Shown: positions 9,185 through 18,708 of the stretch, one piece after another
How positions within the stretch are numbered: position 1 is the stretch's first letter
Layout: each line of letters begins with the position of its first letter
Source: Scytonema millei VB511283
GTDB taxonomy: Bacteria > Cyanobacteriota > Cyanobacteriia > Cyanobacteriales > Chroococcidiopsidaceae
DNA: 64,000 nucleotides
Assembly (NCBI RefSeq): GCF_000817735.3
Contig: NZ_JTJC03000004.1
Location: 62,001-126,000, forward strand
Reading direction: 5' to 3'
Notes under the pieces: generated by a model
Told to the model about the DNA's origin: nothing
Databases searched by the model: none
Seen by the model: the letters and a program-made list of their open reading frames with translations, nothing else
Position numbers and translations under genes: made by a program

Positions 9185-11359
9185 ATGAGTAACACAGGTT
9201 TTTCATTTTCAGACTCGATCGCAGGATACGTGACAGAATTCGACTCAAGCAGAAATACTTTCAACCTAAAAACTTCTGATGGTAGAAATTTTGAGGTTGC
9301 ATTAACCTCAACAACTTACGCAGAAATGGTACGCAATCTAGGAGAACCATATTATGACTGTACTAGCCAAATGCAGTCAATGCTTGTCCCCGATCGCTAT
9401 CTTTTTGCATATGGCATCTTCTATCCTGAAGCAGATCGGAATAAGTTTGAAGCCAAACACGTTGTTTTTCTGGGTCGGACAGAAAACGAGTATCTGTTTG
9501 AAAGACCGGACTGGTGGGTAAAACAGATCCGAAATCTTGCCAATTTTTATCTGAAGGCACAGTTTGAAGATGGTGAAATCGACTATCGGAAATATCGTAC
9601 TGGAATTGGTTTAGTGGGTTCCAAGGAAGATTCCAATCGTCAGGAAACTGATACCATTTCTCGCCTAGTTTACGGTTTCGCCACAGCATATATGATGACT
9701 GGTGACGATCGCTACCTAGAGGCGGCGGAAAAAGGGACTGAATATCTGCGCGAACACATGCGTTTTCTCGATGAAGGCGAAGAAATCTGCTACTGGTATC
9801 ATGGTGTCGATGTGAAGCCAGATGGCAGCGAACAGAAAATATTTGCCTCAGAATTTGGGGATGATTATGATGCGCTGCCAGCATACGAGCAAATTTATGC
9901 GTTGGCTGGTCCCACCCAGACTTATCGGGTGACAGGCGACCCACGCATCATGAATGATATTGAATTAACTGTCAATTTATTTAACCGCTATCTCCTAGAC
10001 AAAACAGACAAAGGCGGCTTTTTCTCTCACATCGATCCCATTACCCTCAGCCCTTATGCCGAGACTTTAGGGAAAAACCGCGCTAAAAAGAACTGGAACT
10101 CAGTTGGCGATCATGCTCCAGCCTATTTGATCAACCTTTGGTTAGCAACTGGCGAAGACAAATACGCCGATTTCCTTGAGTATACGTTTGACACCATTGA
10201 AAAACGTTTCCCAGATTTTAACAATAGCCCATTTGTGCAAGAACGTTTCTATGAAGATTGGAGGCACGACACAACGTGGGGTTGGCAGCAGAACCGAGCA
10301 GTGGTGGGTCACAACCTCAAAATTGCTTGGAACCTAATGCGAATGAACCACTTGAAACCAAAAGAAAGGTATACCACTCTAGCCGAAGAAATTGCCGAAA
10401 TTATGCCAGATGTTGGTAGCGATCGCCAACGTGGAGGCTGGTACGATGTCGTAGAGCGCAGTTTGGAACCAGGACAAAAAGTACACCGCTTCGTCTGGCA
10501 CGATCGCAAGGCTTGGTGGCAGCAAGAGCAAGCTATTTTAGCTTACTTAATCCTAGCTGGTTCCCTTGGTAATACTGAGCATCGACGTTTAGCACGGGAG
10601 TCAGCAGCTTTCTATAATGCTTGGTTCCTCGATAACCAGTCTGGTGGTGTCTACTTTAATGTCTTGGCAAACGGAATTCCTTATCTAATGGGGACTGAAC
10701 GTGGCAAAGGCAGCCATTCGATGAGCGGCTACCACTCGTTCGAGTTAGCTTACTTGGCTGCGGTCTACACAAATTTGCTAATTACGAAACAGCCAATGGA
10801 CTTATACTTTAAGCCCAGACCAGGAGCATTCAAAGACAACCTTCTGCGAGTTGCACCGGATATTCTGCCACCAGGTAGCGTGCGGATTGGTGAAGTATGG
10901 ATCGACGACCGATCGTATACTAATTTTGATGCCGACCAACTGACTGTCAAACTGCCTGACACTCGCGACCAAGTGAAAGTAAGAGTCAGAATTCTGCCGA
11001 TTCAGGTTTTCTTTGATGCCGCTTTACTGGAAGTCGCTGATGGGACTGCCAAGATTTCATTAACTGGCTTACTAGATGCAAATGCAATACCAATTCTGGA
11101 AGCAGAGTTAGAAAAGGTACAAACGCAGCCACTCAAACGCCTCGTCTTTCTGTTACAAGACTTAAAGTGTATCTCTAGTGCTGGACTGCGTTTTCTAATT
11201 TTCACAAAGCAAAAGCTAGGTTCTGACGTTCAAATTCATGTAGTTGGCGCGCAGGAAAATGTGAAGAATTACCTCAAGATGAGTTCATTCTGTCAAGGCA
11301 TTACTGTGTTCGATCGGTATGATGTGACTGAAACCGCCAACGTGTATTTAGTTCCCTAA
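9185..11359 (+). CDS. AGE-type sugar epimerase/isomerase fused to a C-terminal STAS domain
   Basis: A 724-residue protein in three parts. Residues 1 to about 100 form a small beta-rich region I do not recognise. Residues about 100-545 form an (alpha/alpha)6 barrel of the N-acylglucosamine 2-epimerase family, with conserved His/Trp/Arg blocks (GHNLKIAWNL, RFVWHDRKAWWQQEQ, SMSGYHSFELAYLA). Residues about 610-724 form a STAS domain with the motif CISSAGLRFL (Ser664-Ser665), where anti-sigma-antagonist proteins are phosphorylated by a partner kinase. AGE enzymes interconvert sugars such as glucose/mannose or epimerise disaccharides. The fusion suggests that activity is tied to a partner-switching signal. 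It follows glgX by 37 bp. Confidence 0.85.
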   Translation: MSNTGFSFSDSIAGYVTEFDSSRNTFNLKTSDGRNFEVALTSTTYAEMVRNLGEPYYDCTSQMQSMLVPDRYLFAYGIFYPEADRNKFEAKHVVFLGRTENEYLFERPDWWVKQIRNLANFYLKAQFEDGEIDYRKYRTGIGLVGSKEDSNRQETDTISRLVYGFATAYMMTGDDRYLEAAEKGTEYLREHMRFLDEGEEICYWYHGVDVKPDGSEQKIFASEFGDDYDALPAYEQIYALAGPTQTYRVTGDPRIMNDIELTVNLFNRYLLDKTDKGGFFSHIDPITLSPYAETLGKNRAKKNWNSVGDHAPAYLINLWLATGEDKYADFLEYTFDTIEKRFPDFNNSPFVQERFYEDWRHDTTWGWQQNRAVVGHNLKIAWNLMRMNHLKPKERYTTLAEEIAEIMPDVGSDRQRGGWYDVVERSLEPGQKVHRFVWHDRKAWWQQEQAILAYLILAGSLGNTEHRRLARESAAFYNAWFLDNQSGGVYFNVLANGIPYLMGTERGKGSHSMSGYHSFELAYLAAVYTNLLITKQPMDLYFKPRPGAFKDNLLRVAPDILPPGSVRIGEVWIDDRSYTNFDADQLTVKLPDTRDQVKVRVRILPIQVFFDAALLEVADGTAKISLTGLLDANAIPILEAELEKVQTQPLKRLVFLLQDLKCISSAGLRFLIFTKQKLGSDVQIHVVGAQENVKNYLKMSSFCQGITVFDRYDVTETANVYLVP

Positions 11360-11569
11360 GAATAACTACCCATCTGTATGACGAAAATCCCTGACACCAA
11401 ATGATTTCTGAGTTAGTGCTTAGTTTTTGGTAAACCAGATTTTGCATGTGTTTCCCTGCCTGTCGTCATACCACCATTAGACCGTGTGGGAACATTTGAC
11501 CAAGCAGGGACACTTGCATCGAAAATTTCGCCGCTGGTCGTAACGCGACTAGGTTATGAAGGAGTAACT

Positions 11570-13231
11570 GTGGCTAATCCTGTTCTGTTAACTTTAGACG
11601 ACGATCCAGGAGTTTTGCGAGTGATCGAGCGCGATCTCCGACGCGAGTATGGTAGCCGATTCCGAGTCATGCGATCGGAATCGGGTTTAACAGCTCTGAA
11701 GGCACTGCAACAAGTTAAGCTACGTAGGGAAATGGTAGCACTATTCTTGGTAGATCAGCGGATGCCAGAGATCGCAGGGGTAGAGTTTCTCGAACAGGCG
11801 ATGGAACTTTTTCCAGATGCAAAGCGGGTCTTGCTAACTGCATATGCGGATACTGATGCTGCTATCCGCGCCATCAACACAGCAAAGATTGATTACTACC
11901 TTCTCAAGCCCTGGGACCCGCCACATGAAAAACTATATCCCGTGCTGGACGATTTACTAGATGATTGGATTTCGTCTTGTCGTCCGCCCTTTGAAGGTTT
12001 GCGAATTGTTGATTCGCGTTGGTCGCCTCATCTGCATCAAATCAAAGATTTTTTGGCTCGCAATCACGTACCTTATCAATGGCTGGACATTGAGGCAGAA
12101 GAAGAAGCACGCCAATGGGCTAACTACACCGAATCTGGTGCTACAAATTTACCACTGGTATTATTTCCCGATGGTTCTCACTTGATACAACCGACAAATA
12201 CGCAAATTGCCCAGAAACTCGGATTGCGAACCCATGCCCAAATGCCATTCTACGACTTAGCGATCGTCGGCGCTGGTCCATCTGGTCTAGCAGCAGCAGT
12301 CTACGGAGCGTCTGAGGGATTGCGAACCGTGTTAATTGAAAAAGAAGCCCCAGGCGGGCAAGCAGGAACGAGTTCTCGGATTGAGAACTATTTGGGCTTT
12401 CCCGTTGGACTGAGTGGAGCGGATCTAGCTCGACGTGCAGTAACTCAAGCCAAACGGTTCGGCGTGGAGATTCTCTCGCCACAAGAGGTGACTGGTGTTC
12501 GAGTCGCCGATCCCTATCGTATTTTGACACTGAGCGATGGCACAGAGGTTTGCTGTCATGCAATGCTTATTGCTACGGGTATCTCGTATCGCAGACTTAA
12601 TATACCTGGGATCGAAAATCTGATCGGAGCTGGCGTATATACTGGGGCAGCAATGACTGAAGCACTCTCTTGCTTAAATCAAGAGATTTATATCGTTGGC
12701 GGGGCTAACTCAGCCGGACAAGCAGCGGTCTATCTTGCTAAATACGCTAGACGTGTGAAAATGCTGGTGCGCGGCGATTCTCTTGCTAAAAGCATGTCCC
12801 AATATTTAATAGACCAGATTTCAGCAACAGAGAACATTGAAGTTAGGGTACACTCTAGCATCGTCCAGGTTCATGGTGAAAACTGTCTAGAGGCAATTAC
12901 GATTGCTGATGCCCAGACAGGCGAAAAACAATCTGTTCCTACAAACTTACTCTTTGTCATGATTGGAGCTAAACCGCGTACAGATTGGTTAGATGGCATT
13001 GTGGTAAGAGACGAACAAGGTTTTATCCTGACTGGAGCAAGTTTAAACCGTAATGGACGCTGCATCAAAGGATGGACGCTCGATCGCGAGCCTTTTCTGC
13101 TTGAAAGTAGCGTACCTGGTATCTTTGTGGCTGGAGATGTGCGTCACGGTTCAGTGAAGCGCATTGCTTCAGGAGTAGGAGAAGGTTCGATTGCCGTTCA
13201 GTTCATTCATCAATACCTGAGTAAGATGTAA
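11570..13231 (+). CDS. fused response regulator receiver - thioredoxin reductase-like flavoprotein
   Basis: The chosen start is GTG at 11570, because AAGGAG stands just upstream; the open frame extends to GTG 11486. The 553-residue product has three parts. The receiver (residues 5-130) has D10/D11, phospho-acceptor D62, T90 and K113. A glutaredoxin/thioredoxin-like fold follows at about 144-222 without CxxC. The last part is an FAD/NAD(P)H oxidoreductase with GAGPSG at 234-239, GGANSAG for the nucleotide and a C-terminal GDVRHG flavin motif. The usual thioredoxin reductase CxxC is replaced by GAGVYTGAAMTEALSC, so disulfide reduction in the classical way is unlikely. The kinase gene starts 2 bp after its stop. 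Confidence 0.88.
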   Translation: MANPVLLTLDDDPGVLRVIERDLRREYGSRFRVMRSESGLTALKALQQVKLRREMVALFLVDQRMPEIAGVEFLEQAMELFPDAKRVLLTAYADTDAAIRAINTAKIDYYLLKPWDPPHEKLYPVLDDLLDDWISSCRPPFEGLRIVDSRWSPHLHQIKDFLARNHVPYQWLDIEAEEEARQWANYTESGATNLPLVLFPDGSHLIQPTNTQIAQKLGLRTHAQMPFYDLAIVGAGPSGLAAAVYGASEGLRTVLIEKEAPGGQAGTSSRIENYLGFPVGLSGADLARRAVTQAKRFGVEILSPQEVTGVRVADPYRILTLSDGTEVCCHAMLIATGISYRRLNIPGIENLIGAGVYTGAAMTEALSCLNQEIYIVGGANSAGQAAVYLAKYARRVKMLVRGDSLAKSMSQYLIDQISATENIEVRVHSSIVQVHGENCLEAITIADAQTGEKQSVPTNLLFVMIGAKPRTDWLDGIVVRDEQGFILTGASLNRNGRCIKGWTLDREPFLLESSVPGIFVAGDVRHGSVKRIASGVGEGSIAVQFIHQYLSKM

Positions 13232-13233
13232 TT

Positions 13234-14700
13234 ATGCTTGATGCCTTAAGACAAACATCGCTCTTTGCAGAACTCACGGACGAGCAATTGCAATGGTTAG
13301 CCGAACACGGTAACCTGATTCAGTTAGCCACTGGAGAGTATCTAGCGCTTGAAGGAGAGCCGCCGAAAAATTTCTACGTGCTTGTGGAAGGCGAAATACA
13401 GCTGACAAAAAAAGTTGGTGACATAGAAAGGCATATGATGACCTTCGGACCAGGAACGTATACAGGTCACGAGTTAATTTTATTAGATATGCCTTACTTT
13501 GCTAGCGGACGGGCTACAAAAGCTAGTCGCGTGTTGAAATGGGACACACATGCTTTCTGGCAAATGCTAACCAGATGTCCTTCGATTACACGCGATCTGC
13601 TGGTCATAACAGCCCAGCGGACGCAAATCTTGGAAACAACATCACGACACCACGAAAAGCTGCTTGCACTAGGTACTATGGCAGCTGGTCTTGCCCACGA
13701 ACTGAATAATCCAGCAGCAGCGGTCAGTCGAGGTGCAAAGCACATGCACGAATTATTCCAAGAATTGCTCTTGCTGGCACTCAGTCTGAACCAACAGCAG
13801 ATGACAAGCACGCAGATGGCTTTTCTGGCAAATATTCTGCAAGACGCGATCGCGCGTGCCGCAACACCGCTACAGTTAGACCCGCTCGTGCAGAGCGATC
13901 GGGAGGATGAGATCGCTATCTGGCTTGAGGCAAACGGCGTTGAAGATAGCTGGAATCTCGCCCCTACTCTGGCAGTAGCAGGACTAGATACAGAATGGCT
14001 GAATGTTGTCATAGAACATGTGCCTGCTCAATCCTTGGGTAAAGTACTGACCTGGATTGAAGCAACTCTGACTGGGTTGGGGTTGTTAGACGAAATTGAG
14101 CAGAGTGCGGGACGCATTTCTGAGCTAGTTAAAGCAGTCAAAGAGTATTCATACATGGATCGAGCGCCAATGCAGGATTTAGACGTACACCAGGGAATCG
14201 AAAGTACGTTGATTATGCTAGGTCACAAACTTAAGGGTGGTGTAGCCGTGTCGCGCGAGTACGATCGCAGCCTGCCTACTATCTGCGCCTATGGAAGTGA
14301 GTTGAACCAAGTTTGGACTAACTTGATCGACAATGCGATCGATGCAATGGGCGGACGCGGACAAATCTGGATTCGCACAGCGCGAGACAATAACGATCTG
14401 CTCGTAGAGATTGCTGACAATGGTCCAGGCATTCCGCTAGACATTCAAGGGCGTATCTTCGAGCCATTTTTTACTACCAAAGGTGTGGGTCAAGGAACTG
14501 GCTTAGGTTTGGTGATTAGCTATCGAATTATAGAGAAACACGCAGGCGACATCCGCTTTCATTCCGAGCCAGGAAACACTTGCTTTCACATTCGCCTGCC
14601 GATCGCTCCGTGTCAAGTGCGAAATCGTCAGGAAAACTCAAGTACTCAACTTCCAAGTACTCAACTTTCATCAATCTTAGTGAGTGGCGAGTTAGGCTAA
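13234..14700 (+). CDS. cNMP-domain sensor histidine kinase
   Basis: A 488-residue cytosolic protein. Residues 1-130 form a CRP/cyclic-nucleotide-binding-like fold (LFAELTDEQL, LVEGEIQLTKK). A linker leads to the phospho-acceptor box MAAGLAHELNNPAAAV with His155, and the C-terminal HATPase domain has the N box (WTNLIDNAIDAM), G1 (DNGPGIP) and G2 (GTGLGLVISYRII). It should autophosphorylate and pass phosphate to a receiver. The start lies 2 bp after the receiver/flavoprotein stop, so that protein is the obvious partner. No membrane helices are seen. The ligand, if any, is unknown; the cNMP domain may act as a redox or metabolite sensor. Confidence 0.9.
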   Translation: MLDALRQTSLFAELTDEQLQWLAEHGNLIQLATGEYLALEGEPPKNFYVLVEGEIQLTKKVGDIERHMMTFGPGTYTGHELILLDMPYFASGRATKASRVLKWDTHAFWQMLTRCPSITRDLLVITAQRTQILETTSRHHEKLLALGTMAAGLAHELNNPAAAVSRGAKHMHELFQELLLLALSLNQQQMTSTQMAFLANILQDAIARAATPLQLDPLVQSDREDEIAIWLEANGVEDSWNLAPTLAVAGLDTEWLNVVIEHVPAQSLGKVLTWIEATLTGLGLLDEIEQSAGRISELVKAVKEYSYMDRAPMQDLDVHQGIESTLIMLGHKLKGGVAVSREYDRSLPTICAYGSELNQVWTNLIDNAIDAMGGRGQIWIRTARDNNDLLVEIADNGPGIPLDIQGRIFEPFFTTKGVGQGTGLGLVISYRIIEKHAGDIRFHSEPGNTCFHIRLPIAPCQVRNRQENSSTQLPSTQLSSILVSGELG

Positions 14701-14730
14701 AAAATTAGCCGCGCACTGATTCTGTTTTGG

Positions 14731-14976
14731 TTAGTCTTTAGTTGGGTCATCATACCCAATTCCTAATTTCTCTCTAGAAAGTTCTAACTCTCGCCAAATT
14801 ACTTTGATTCGGCGACAAGCTTCCTCTGTAGAAATTTTTCCATTAGTTTGCAAGCTAACAATATAACCAATTTCTTGAGCAAACTCTTGTAAATTGGCAT
14901 TGAATACCAAGTATTCTGGTGTGAAGTTACCCCGATAGCGGTGACGGGGATGTAAAAACTCATTTTTGTCAGCCAT
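14731..14976 (-). CDS. small conserved cyanobacterial protein (DUF7219-like)
   Basis: An 81-residue soluble protein of the pattern NEFLHPRHRYRG, FNANLQEFAQEIGYI, GKISTEEACRRIK, LELSREKLGIG. I recall this as a small family widespread in cyanobacteria, named DUF7219 in recent annotations; that name is from memory. No catalytic motif is visible. It is convergent with the kinase gene, 30 bp away, and has a 480 bp gap behind it. Confidence 0.7.
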   Translation of the reverse strand: MADKNEFLHPRHRYRGNFTPEYLVFNANLQEFAQEIGYIVSLQTNGKISTEEACRRIKVIWRELELSREKLGIGYDDPTKD

Positions 14977-15458
14977 GTCTATTCGTTTGCTTTTTCTGAG
15001 CTATGGATAGAGTATTCTATTGCAAAACTTGGTGAATCTACTACTAGGAATAGATTACGCTAACACGCTTTTATTGCTATTGAAAAAAATATTTGATGTT
15101 GTATAAACAGTACAATAGTCTTTGTAGCAAAGTTAAATTTAGTCAACATTTCAGTAAGAGTAATACGATTTGTGAGGTTAGGGAAATCGACTGACTTACA
15201 ATTGAAGCGCAACTATGAGTTACAAGCCATTCCGACTACTGAGCATCTAACTTACAGCCGATCGCGGTTAATATGTATTGCCCAAACCAAAGAATTATTG
15301 TGGAGAGATTGCTTGGTGAAACGATGTCAAAAAATCTATCTGCCAACTTGCCGATCGAGGTTACTCTCACATCCAAGTAGCAGATAAATTTGACATTTTG
15401 GTACTAGATTTAACCCTGACGAATCTAGAAGGATATTACCGAGAACTGCGAAATAACT
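14977..15458. other. intergenic gap before the polysaccharide locus
   Basis: This 480 bp gap holds the possible gene remnant at 15320 onward. A rightward frame at 15172-15387 has no family features or ribosome binding site and is not called. No RNA gene or repeat is seen. Confidence 0.5.
15320..15458 (+). pseudogene. possible remnant of a truncated coding sequence
   Basis: An open frame without start codon runs from 15320 to a stop at 15560-15562 and reads like real protein in its first part (LADRGYSHIQVADKF, DILVLDLTLTNLEGYY). It lacks a beginning and its end lies inside the convergent glycosyltransferase gene. I could not assign a family. It may be a scar where the polysaccharide locus joined other DNA, or chance. 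Confidence 0.25.
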
Positions 15459-16721
15459 TTACGGTTGCTGTCGAACGCCGCTGGCTACTAAGCTCAGTAA
15501 ATAATTCTCTAAACAGTCATTTGCTTGCCTCCAACTCCAATTTTCTAGTACGTATTTTCTAGCTCGTTCGCCCATTTTTTCTACTAGATCGGGATTATCT
15601 AAAAGATAAGAGATAGCCTTACCACTCAGAATTGGATCGTCACCATCAATTAAAAAACCATTAATTCCATCTTTAATACTTTCTCTAACTCCTCCTTCAG
15701 CGATCGCAACAACCGGAGTTTCACAAGCATTTGCTTCAAGAGGCGCAAAACCAAATGGCTCTAGGACAGGAGTATAAATCATGACTGAAGCTTGGCTCAA
15801 AAGTTTGACGATCTCATCATCTGCAATCTGCACCTTAGCTATAAATTTAACTTCTAAAGATCTAGCAAGCTGTTCAATTTTTTGCTGATAACTATCGACA
15901 GAGAAATTTCCGATCCAGATTAAATCTGGTCTTTTTTCTTTCTGTATTGTGCCGATAGCGCGAACTGCACGCTCAAGTCCTTTGCCAGAATAAATACCTC
16001 CAAGACCGACGACAATTTTCTTTCGAGAAACTTGTGATGGCTTAAAGAGTTCGGTATCAATTCCTAAATAACAAACTTTAGCATCTAATCCATAAGCTCT
16101 TAAAACACTTTCTCGACTAAAAAGAGAATTAACTAAAATTAAATTGAACGCTCGCGCATTCTGCAATTCTTCTCGAACTTGAAGTCTATATCCTTGTACC
16201 TGAATCGAATTTTTTAGAAATGTTGAGAGATAACTACTCGACCACCCAGTCTTCGCTGGAGGTGGTATGGCTGCCCAAGGTAATCTTGGTATCGCTTCGT
16301 ATAGTTCTCGATTAGGTTCTTGGAGATAAATAGCTGTTGGTATATTGACATATCGACCAATTGCAGTCGTACGAAAAAAAGTACAGGAATTGGCGAAAAG
16401 TACATCGAAGTCACCGCAATTAATTTCAGCAGCACATTGTTGACAATGAGCATCCATCGCTTGGATATTATTCAAAACATGAAAATACGGCGAAAATGGC
16501 TGTTTTATGAACTTATTCCGTTTTTTTATAGGCGGCTGAGCAAGTGGCACTATATTTTCTTCGATCAATTCGCTTAAAGGAAGATAAGATTGGTCTGCCG
16601 TTGGAGGACACCAAGATTCTAAAGTGTGACCGCGCTCTAACAAGCCTTTTACATGATGATATAAGGCTCTCTTTCCACCACCACTTGGTAAGTTATGCCA
16701 GATAGCAATTTTCATATACAA
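15459..16721 (-). CDS. glycosyltransferase family 4 (GT-B)
   Basis: A 420-residue soluble protein. The N-terminal half begins IAIWHNLPSGGGKRALYHHV, a typical GT4 acceptor-side start with a glycine loop. The C-terminal half has the donor-binding elements GLGGIYSGKGLERAV and EPFGFAPLEANACETPVVA, including the EPFG(x)7E motif. It should transfer a sugar from a nucleotide donor during polysaccharide assembly at the inner face of the plasma membrane. It is the only gene of the left part of the locus on this strand, and a copy of the dispersed CTGAACTTTTC motif lies 33 bp upstream of its start codon. Confidence 0.88.
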   Translation of the reverse strand: MYMKIAIWHNLPSGGGKRALYHHVKGLLERGHTLESWCPPTADQSYLPLSELIEENIVPLAQPPIKKRNKFIKQPFSPYFHVLNNIQAMDAHCQQCAAEINCGDFDVLFANSCTFFRTTAIGRYVNIPTAIYLQEPNRELYEAIPRLPWAAIPPPAKTGWSSSYLSTFLKNSIQVQGYRLQVREELQNARAFNLILVNSLFSRESVLRAYGLDAKVCYLGIDTELFKPSQVSRKKIVVGLGGIYSGKGLERAVRAIGTIQKEKRPDLIWIGNFSVDSYQQKIEQLARSLEVKFIAKVQIADDEIVKLLSQASVMIYTPVLEPFGFAPLEANACETPVVAIAEGGVRESIKDGINGFLIDGDDPILSGKAISYLLDNPDLVEKMGERARKYVLENWSWRQANDCLENYLLSLVASGVRQQP

Positions 16722-16753
16722 TTACGCTTTTTCAACATATTCCTTCAATAGTC

Positions 16754-16780
16754 AAATTTTGTCATTCTAGAAAAGTTCAG
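16754..16780 (-). repeat. dispersed 27-bp motif, copy E
   Basis: On the minus strand this reads CTGAACTTTTC, six bases, then GACAAA and TTT. It shares the bipartite pattern with copies at 22.9, 30.8, 41.1 and 48.5 kb. It lies in the presumed promoter of the leftward glycosyltransferase gene, 33 bp before its start codon. Confidence 0.55.
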
Positions 16781-17345
16781 TAATATGGTCTGACTAGAGC
16801 TATTGTGGATACCAAGATATAAGGACGCTGTAGCGTTTAGCACGACTATGAAAACTCATGTTTAAAAGTTATAGAAAAGTTAATGCGATCGCTAGTTAGA
16901 TATCTAGTCTCAAAATGCATCAAAAAAGGTATTTTTTGCTTTTTCTATTCCAATTATCTTAGCTCGATTTATTCATCCTAAAATACCTGAACTTATCCGT
17001 ATTGATTAATGCAAGTTTATAGAGGAATATGTTAGAAGTTTTTAAAGCTGATAGCCATCAATTAAAATGTAAAAGCTTACACAAAGCGATCGCGTAAAAC
17101 ATGTTTTAAAAACTTTTTGTACGTTAACTATAAAAAAGCAATTGGAAATTGTCTTAATGATAAATGTACGAAGTGTATCGATATACAAGATTCCAATCGT
17201 TGGAATACTTCTTTTTTGAAAAATAGAGCGATTGTAAGATTTTGCGATCGTTGTTAATTGTTTAATTATCGCAGGTATTAATAAAATTATTTTTTGAAAC
17301 AAAGTTTGCGATTGAGTTGTTCAGGGAAAAATAGTGAATTATCTT
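16781..17345. other. AT-rich divergent intergenic region
   Basis: This gap of about 560 bp separates the leftward GT4 gene from the rightward gmd gene and should hold the gmd promoter. A leftward open frame at 17042-17302 is low-complexity and is not called. No RNA gene is recognised. Confidence 0.5.
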
Positions 17346-18377
17346 ATGAAAAAAGCATTAATTTTTGGAGTATCAGGTCAAGATGGGGCGTATCTAGCTC
17401 AGTTGTTAATCGATAAGGGTTATACTGTTTGTGGAACCTCACGAGACGCACAAATTTCTTCTTTTCAAAATTTACTACGCCTGGGAATTCGCGAACAGGT
17501 AAAATTGGAATCCGTTGCCCTTAACGACTTTCGCAGTGTTTTACAAATTTTGAACAAATTTCAGCCAGATGAAGTATACAATTTATCAGGACAAAGTTCA
17601 GTCAGCCTCTCTTTCGATCAACCAGTTGAAACCTTTGAAAGCATCTCAATTGGTACTTTAAATGTATTAGAAGCCCTACGCTTTATCGATCGCCCCATTA
17701 AGTTTTATAATGCTGCTTCGAGTGAGTGTTTTGGAGATACTGAAGGCAAAGCAGCCGATGAAACTACGCCATTCCGCCCTAAAAGCCCTTACGCTGTAGC
17801 CAAGGCATCCGCTTTTTGGCAAGTTGCTAACTACCGCAAAGCCTACGATTTGTTTGCTTGTTCTGGTATTCTATTCAACCACGAATCTCCCCTGCGACCG
17901 GAGAGATTCGTCACTCAAAAGATTGTATCCGCAGCTAACCGAATTGCTAAAGGTAGTAAGGAAAAGCTTTATTTAGGTGATATTTCTATTCAGCGTGACT
18001 GGGGATGGGCTCCAGAGTACGTTAAGGCAATGTGGCTAATGCTACAACAAGGGCAGCCGGAGGATTACGTCATTGCAACTGGAGAAAGTTGCAAATTAGA
18101 AGATTTTATAGCAGCAGCCTTTGCCTATGTAGGCTTAGACTGGCGCGATCGTGTTGTAATAGATACAAGTTTATTCCGACCAACAGAAATTGCTGTTAGC
18201 AAAGGTAATCCCGCTAAAGCCAGAAAAAAGCTGGGATGGCAAGCGCATTATAAACTCAACGATCGTGCTGTTGTACAAATGATGATTCAAGCACAAGCTG
18301 AGCTTGTGAATGGCAGCAGGACAGCAGCATACAATCAGGAAAGAGATAAATATTTAGGTCTAGCTACAGCTTTCTAG
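17346..18377 (+). CDS. gmd: GDP-mannose 4,6-dehydratase
   Basis: The chosen start is ATG 17346 (MKKALIFGVSGQDGAYLAQLL), the usual family start, rather than the in-frame GTG four codons upstream. The 343-residue short-chain dehydrogenase has GVSGQDGAYLA for NADP binding, SSECFGD for the catalytic Ser/Glu region and YAVAK for the Tyr-Lys pair. NHESPLRPERFVTQKI matches the family's NHES-R-x-x-FV-KI signature. It converts GDP-mannose to GDP-4-keto-6-deoxymannose, the precursor of GDP-fucose or GDP-rhamnose. No second-step enzyme such as fcl or rmd is visible in the window. Confidence 0.92.
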   Translation: MKKALIFGVSGQDGAYLAQLLIDKGYTVCGTSRDAQISSFQNLLRLGIREQVKLESVALNDFRSVLQILNKFQPDEVYNLSGQSSVSLSFDQPVETFESISIGTLNVLEALRFIDRPIKFYNAASSECFGDTEGKAADETTPFRPKSPYAVAKASAFWQVANYRKAYDLFACSGILFNHESPLRPERFVTQKIVSAANRIAKGSKEKLYLGDISIQRDWGWAPEYVKAMWLMLQQGQPEDYVIATGESCKLEDFIAAAFAYVGLDWRDRVVIDTSLFRPTEIAVSKGNPAKARKKLGWQAHYKLNDRAVVQMMIQAQAELVNGSRTAAYNQERDKYLGLATAF

Positions 18378-18708
18378 AATGACTTGTGGCATCATAACTT
18401 GTCGCATCATACATAACACACACACGATAGCCACAGTAGTATCATACCTAGTTTCTGTGTATGAAAACTACAAAATATTGCGTCGGCAATACTTATTGGT
18501 AAGTTCAGCAAAATTACGAACATTGCGATCGCAGTTGTCTGTAAAAAAGCGTAACTAAATTTGACCGAAACGAAATAACTGAAGTTTTCCAACTTTTTCT
18601 GTATCGAGCGCTTTCGTTACTTACAGTAGCATCTTAAAAGAAAGTTTTCTTCTCTCACTGAGACTTTTTTTCTAATTTATTGAAACTAATATAGGTTTAG
18701 TATACACT
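18378..18708. other. intergenic gap with dispersed motif copy A
   Basis: This 330 bp gap holds a diverged copy of the dispersed motif at 18589-18615 (TTTTCTGTATCGA is retained), about 95 bp before the next start codon. A leftward frame at 18407-18592 has no support. Confidence 0.4.

Noticed and set aside
9363-9944. 193-codon open frame on the minus strand inside the epimerase gene
   Set aside because: It is the antisense shadow of a well-supported gene, with no ribosome binding site or family motif.
13494-14012. 172-codon minus-strand frame inside the histidine kinase gene
   Set aside because: Ser/Cys/Ala-rich shadow of the kinase coding sequence; the plus strand has all kinase motifs.
15172-15387. 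71-codon rightward frame
   Set aside because: It has no family features, and another frame in the same stretch looks more protein-like.
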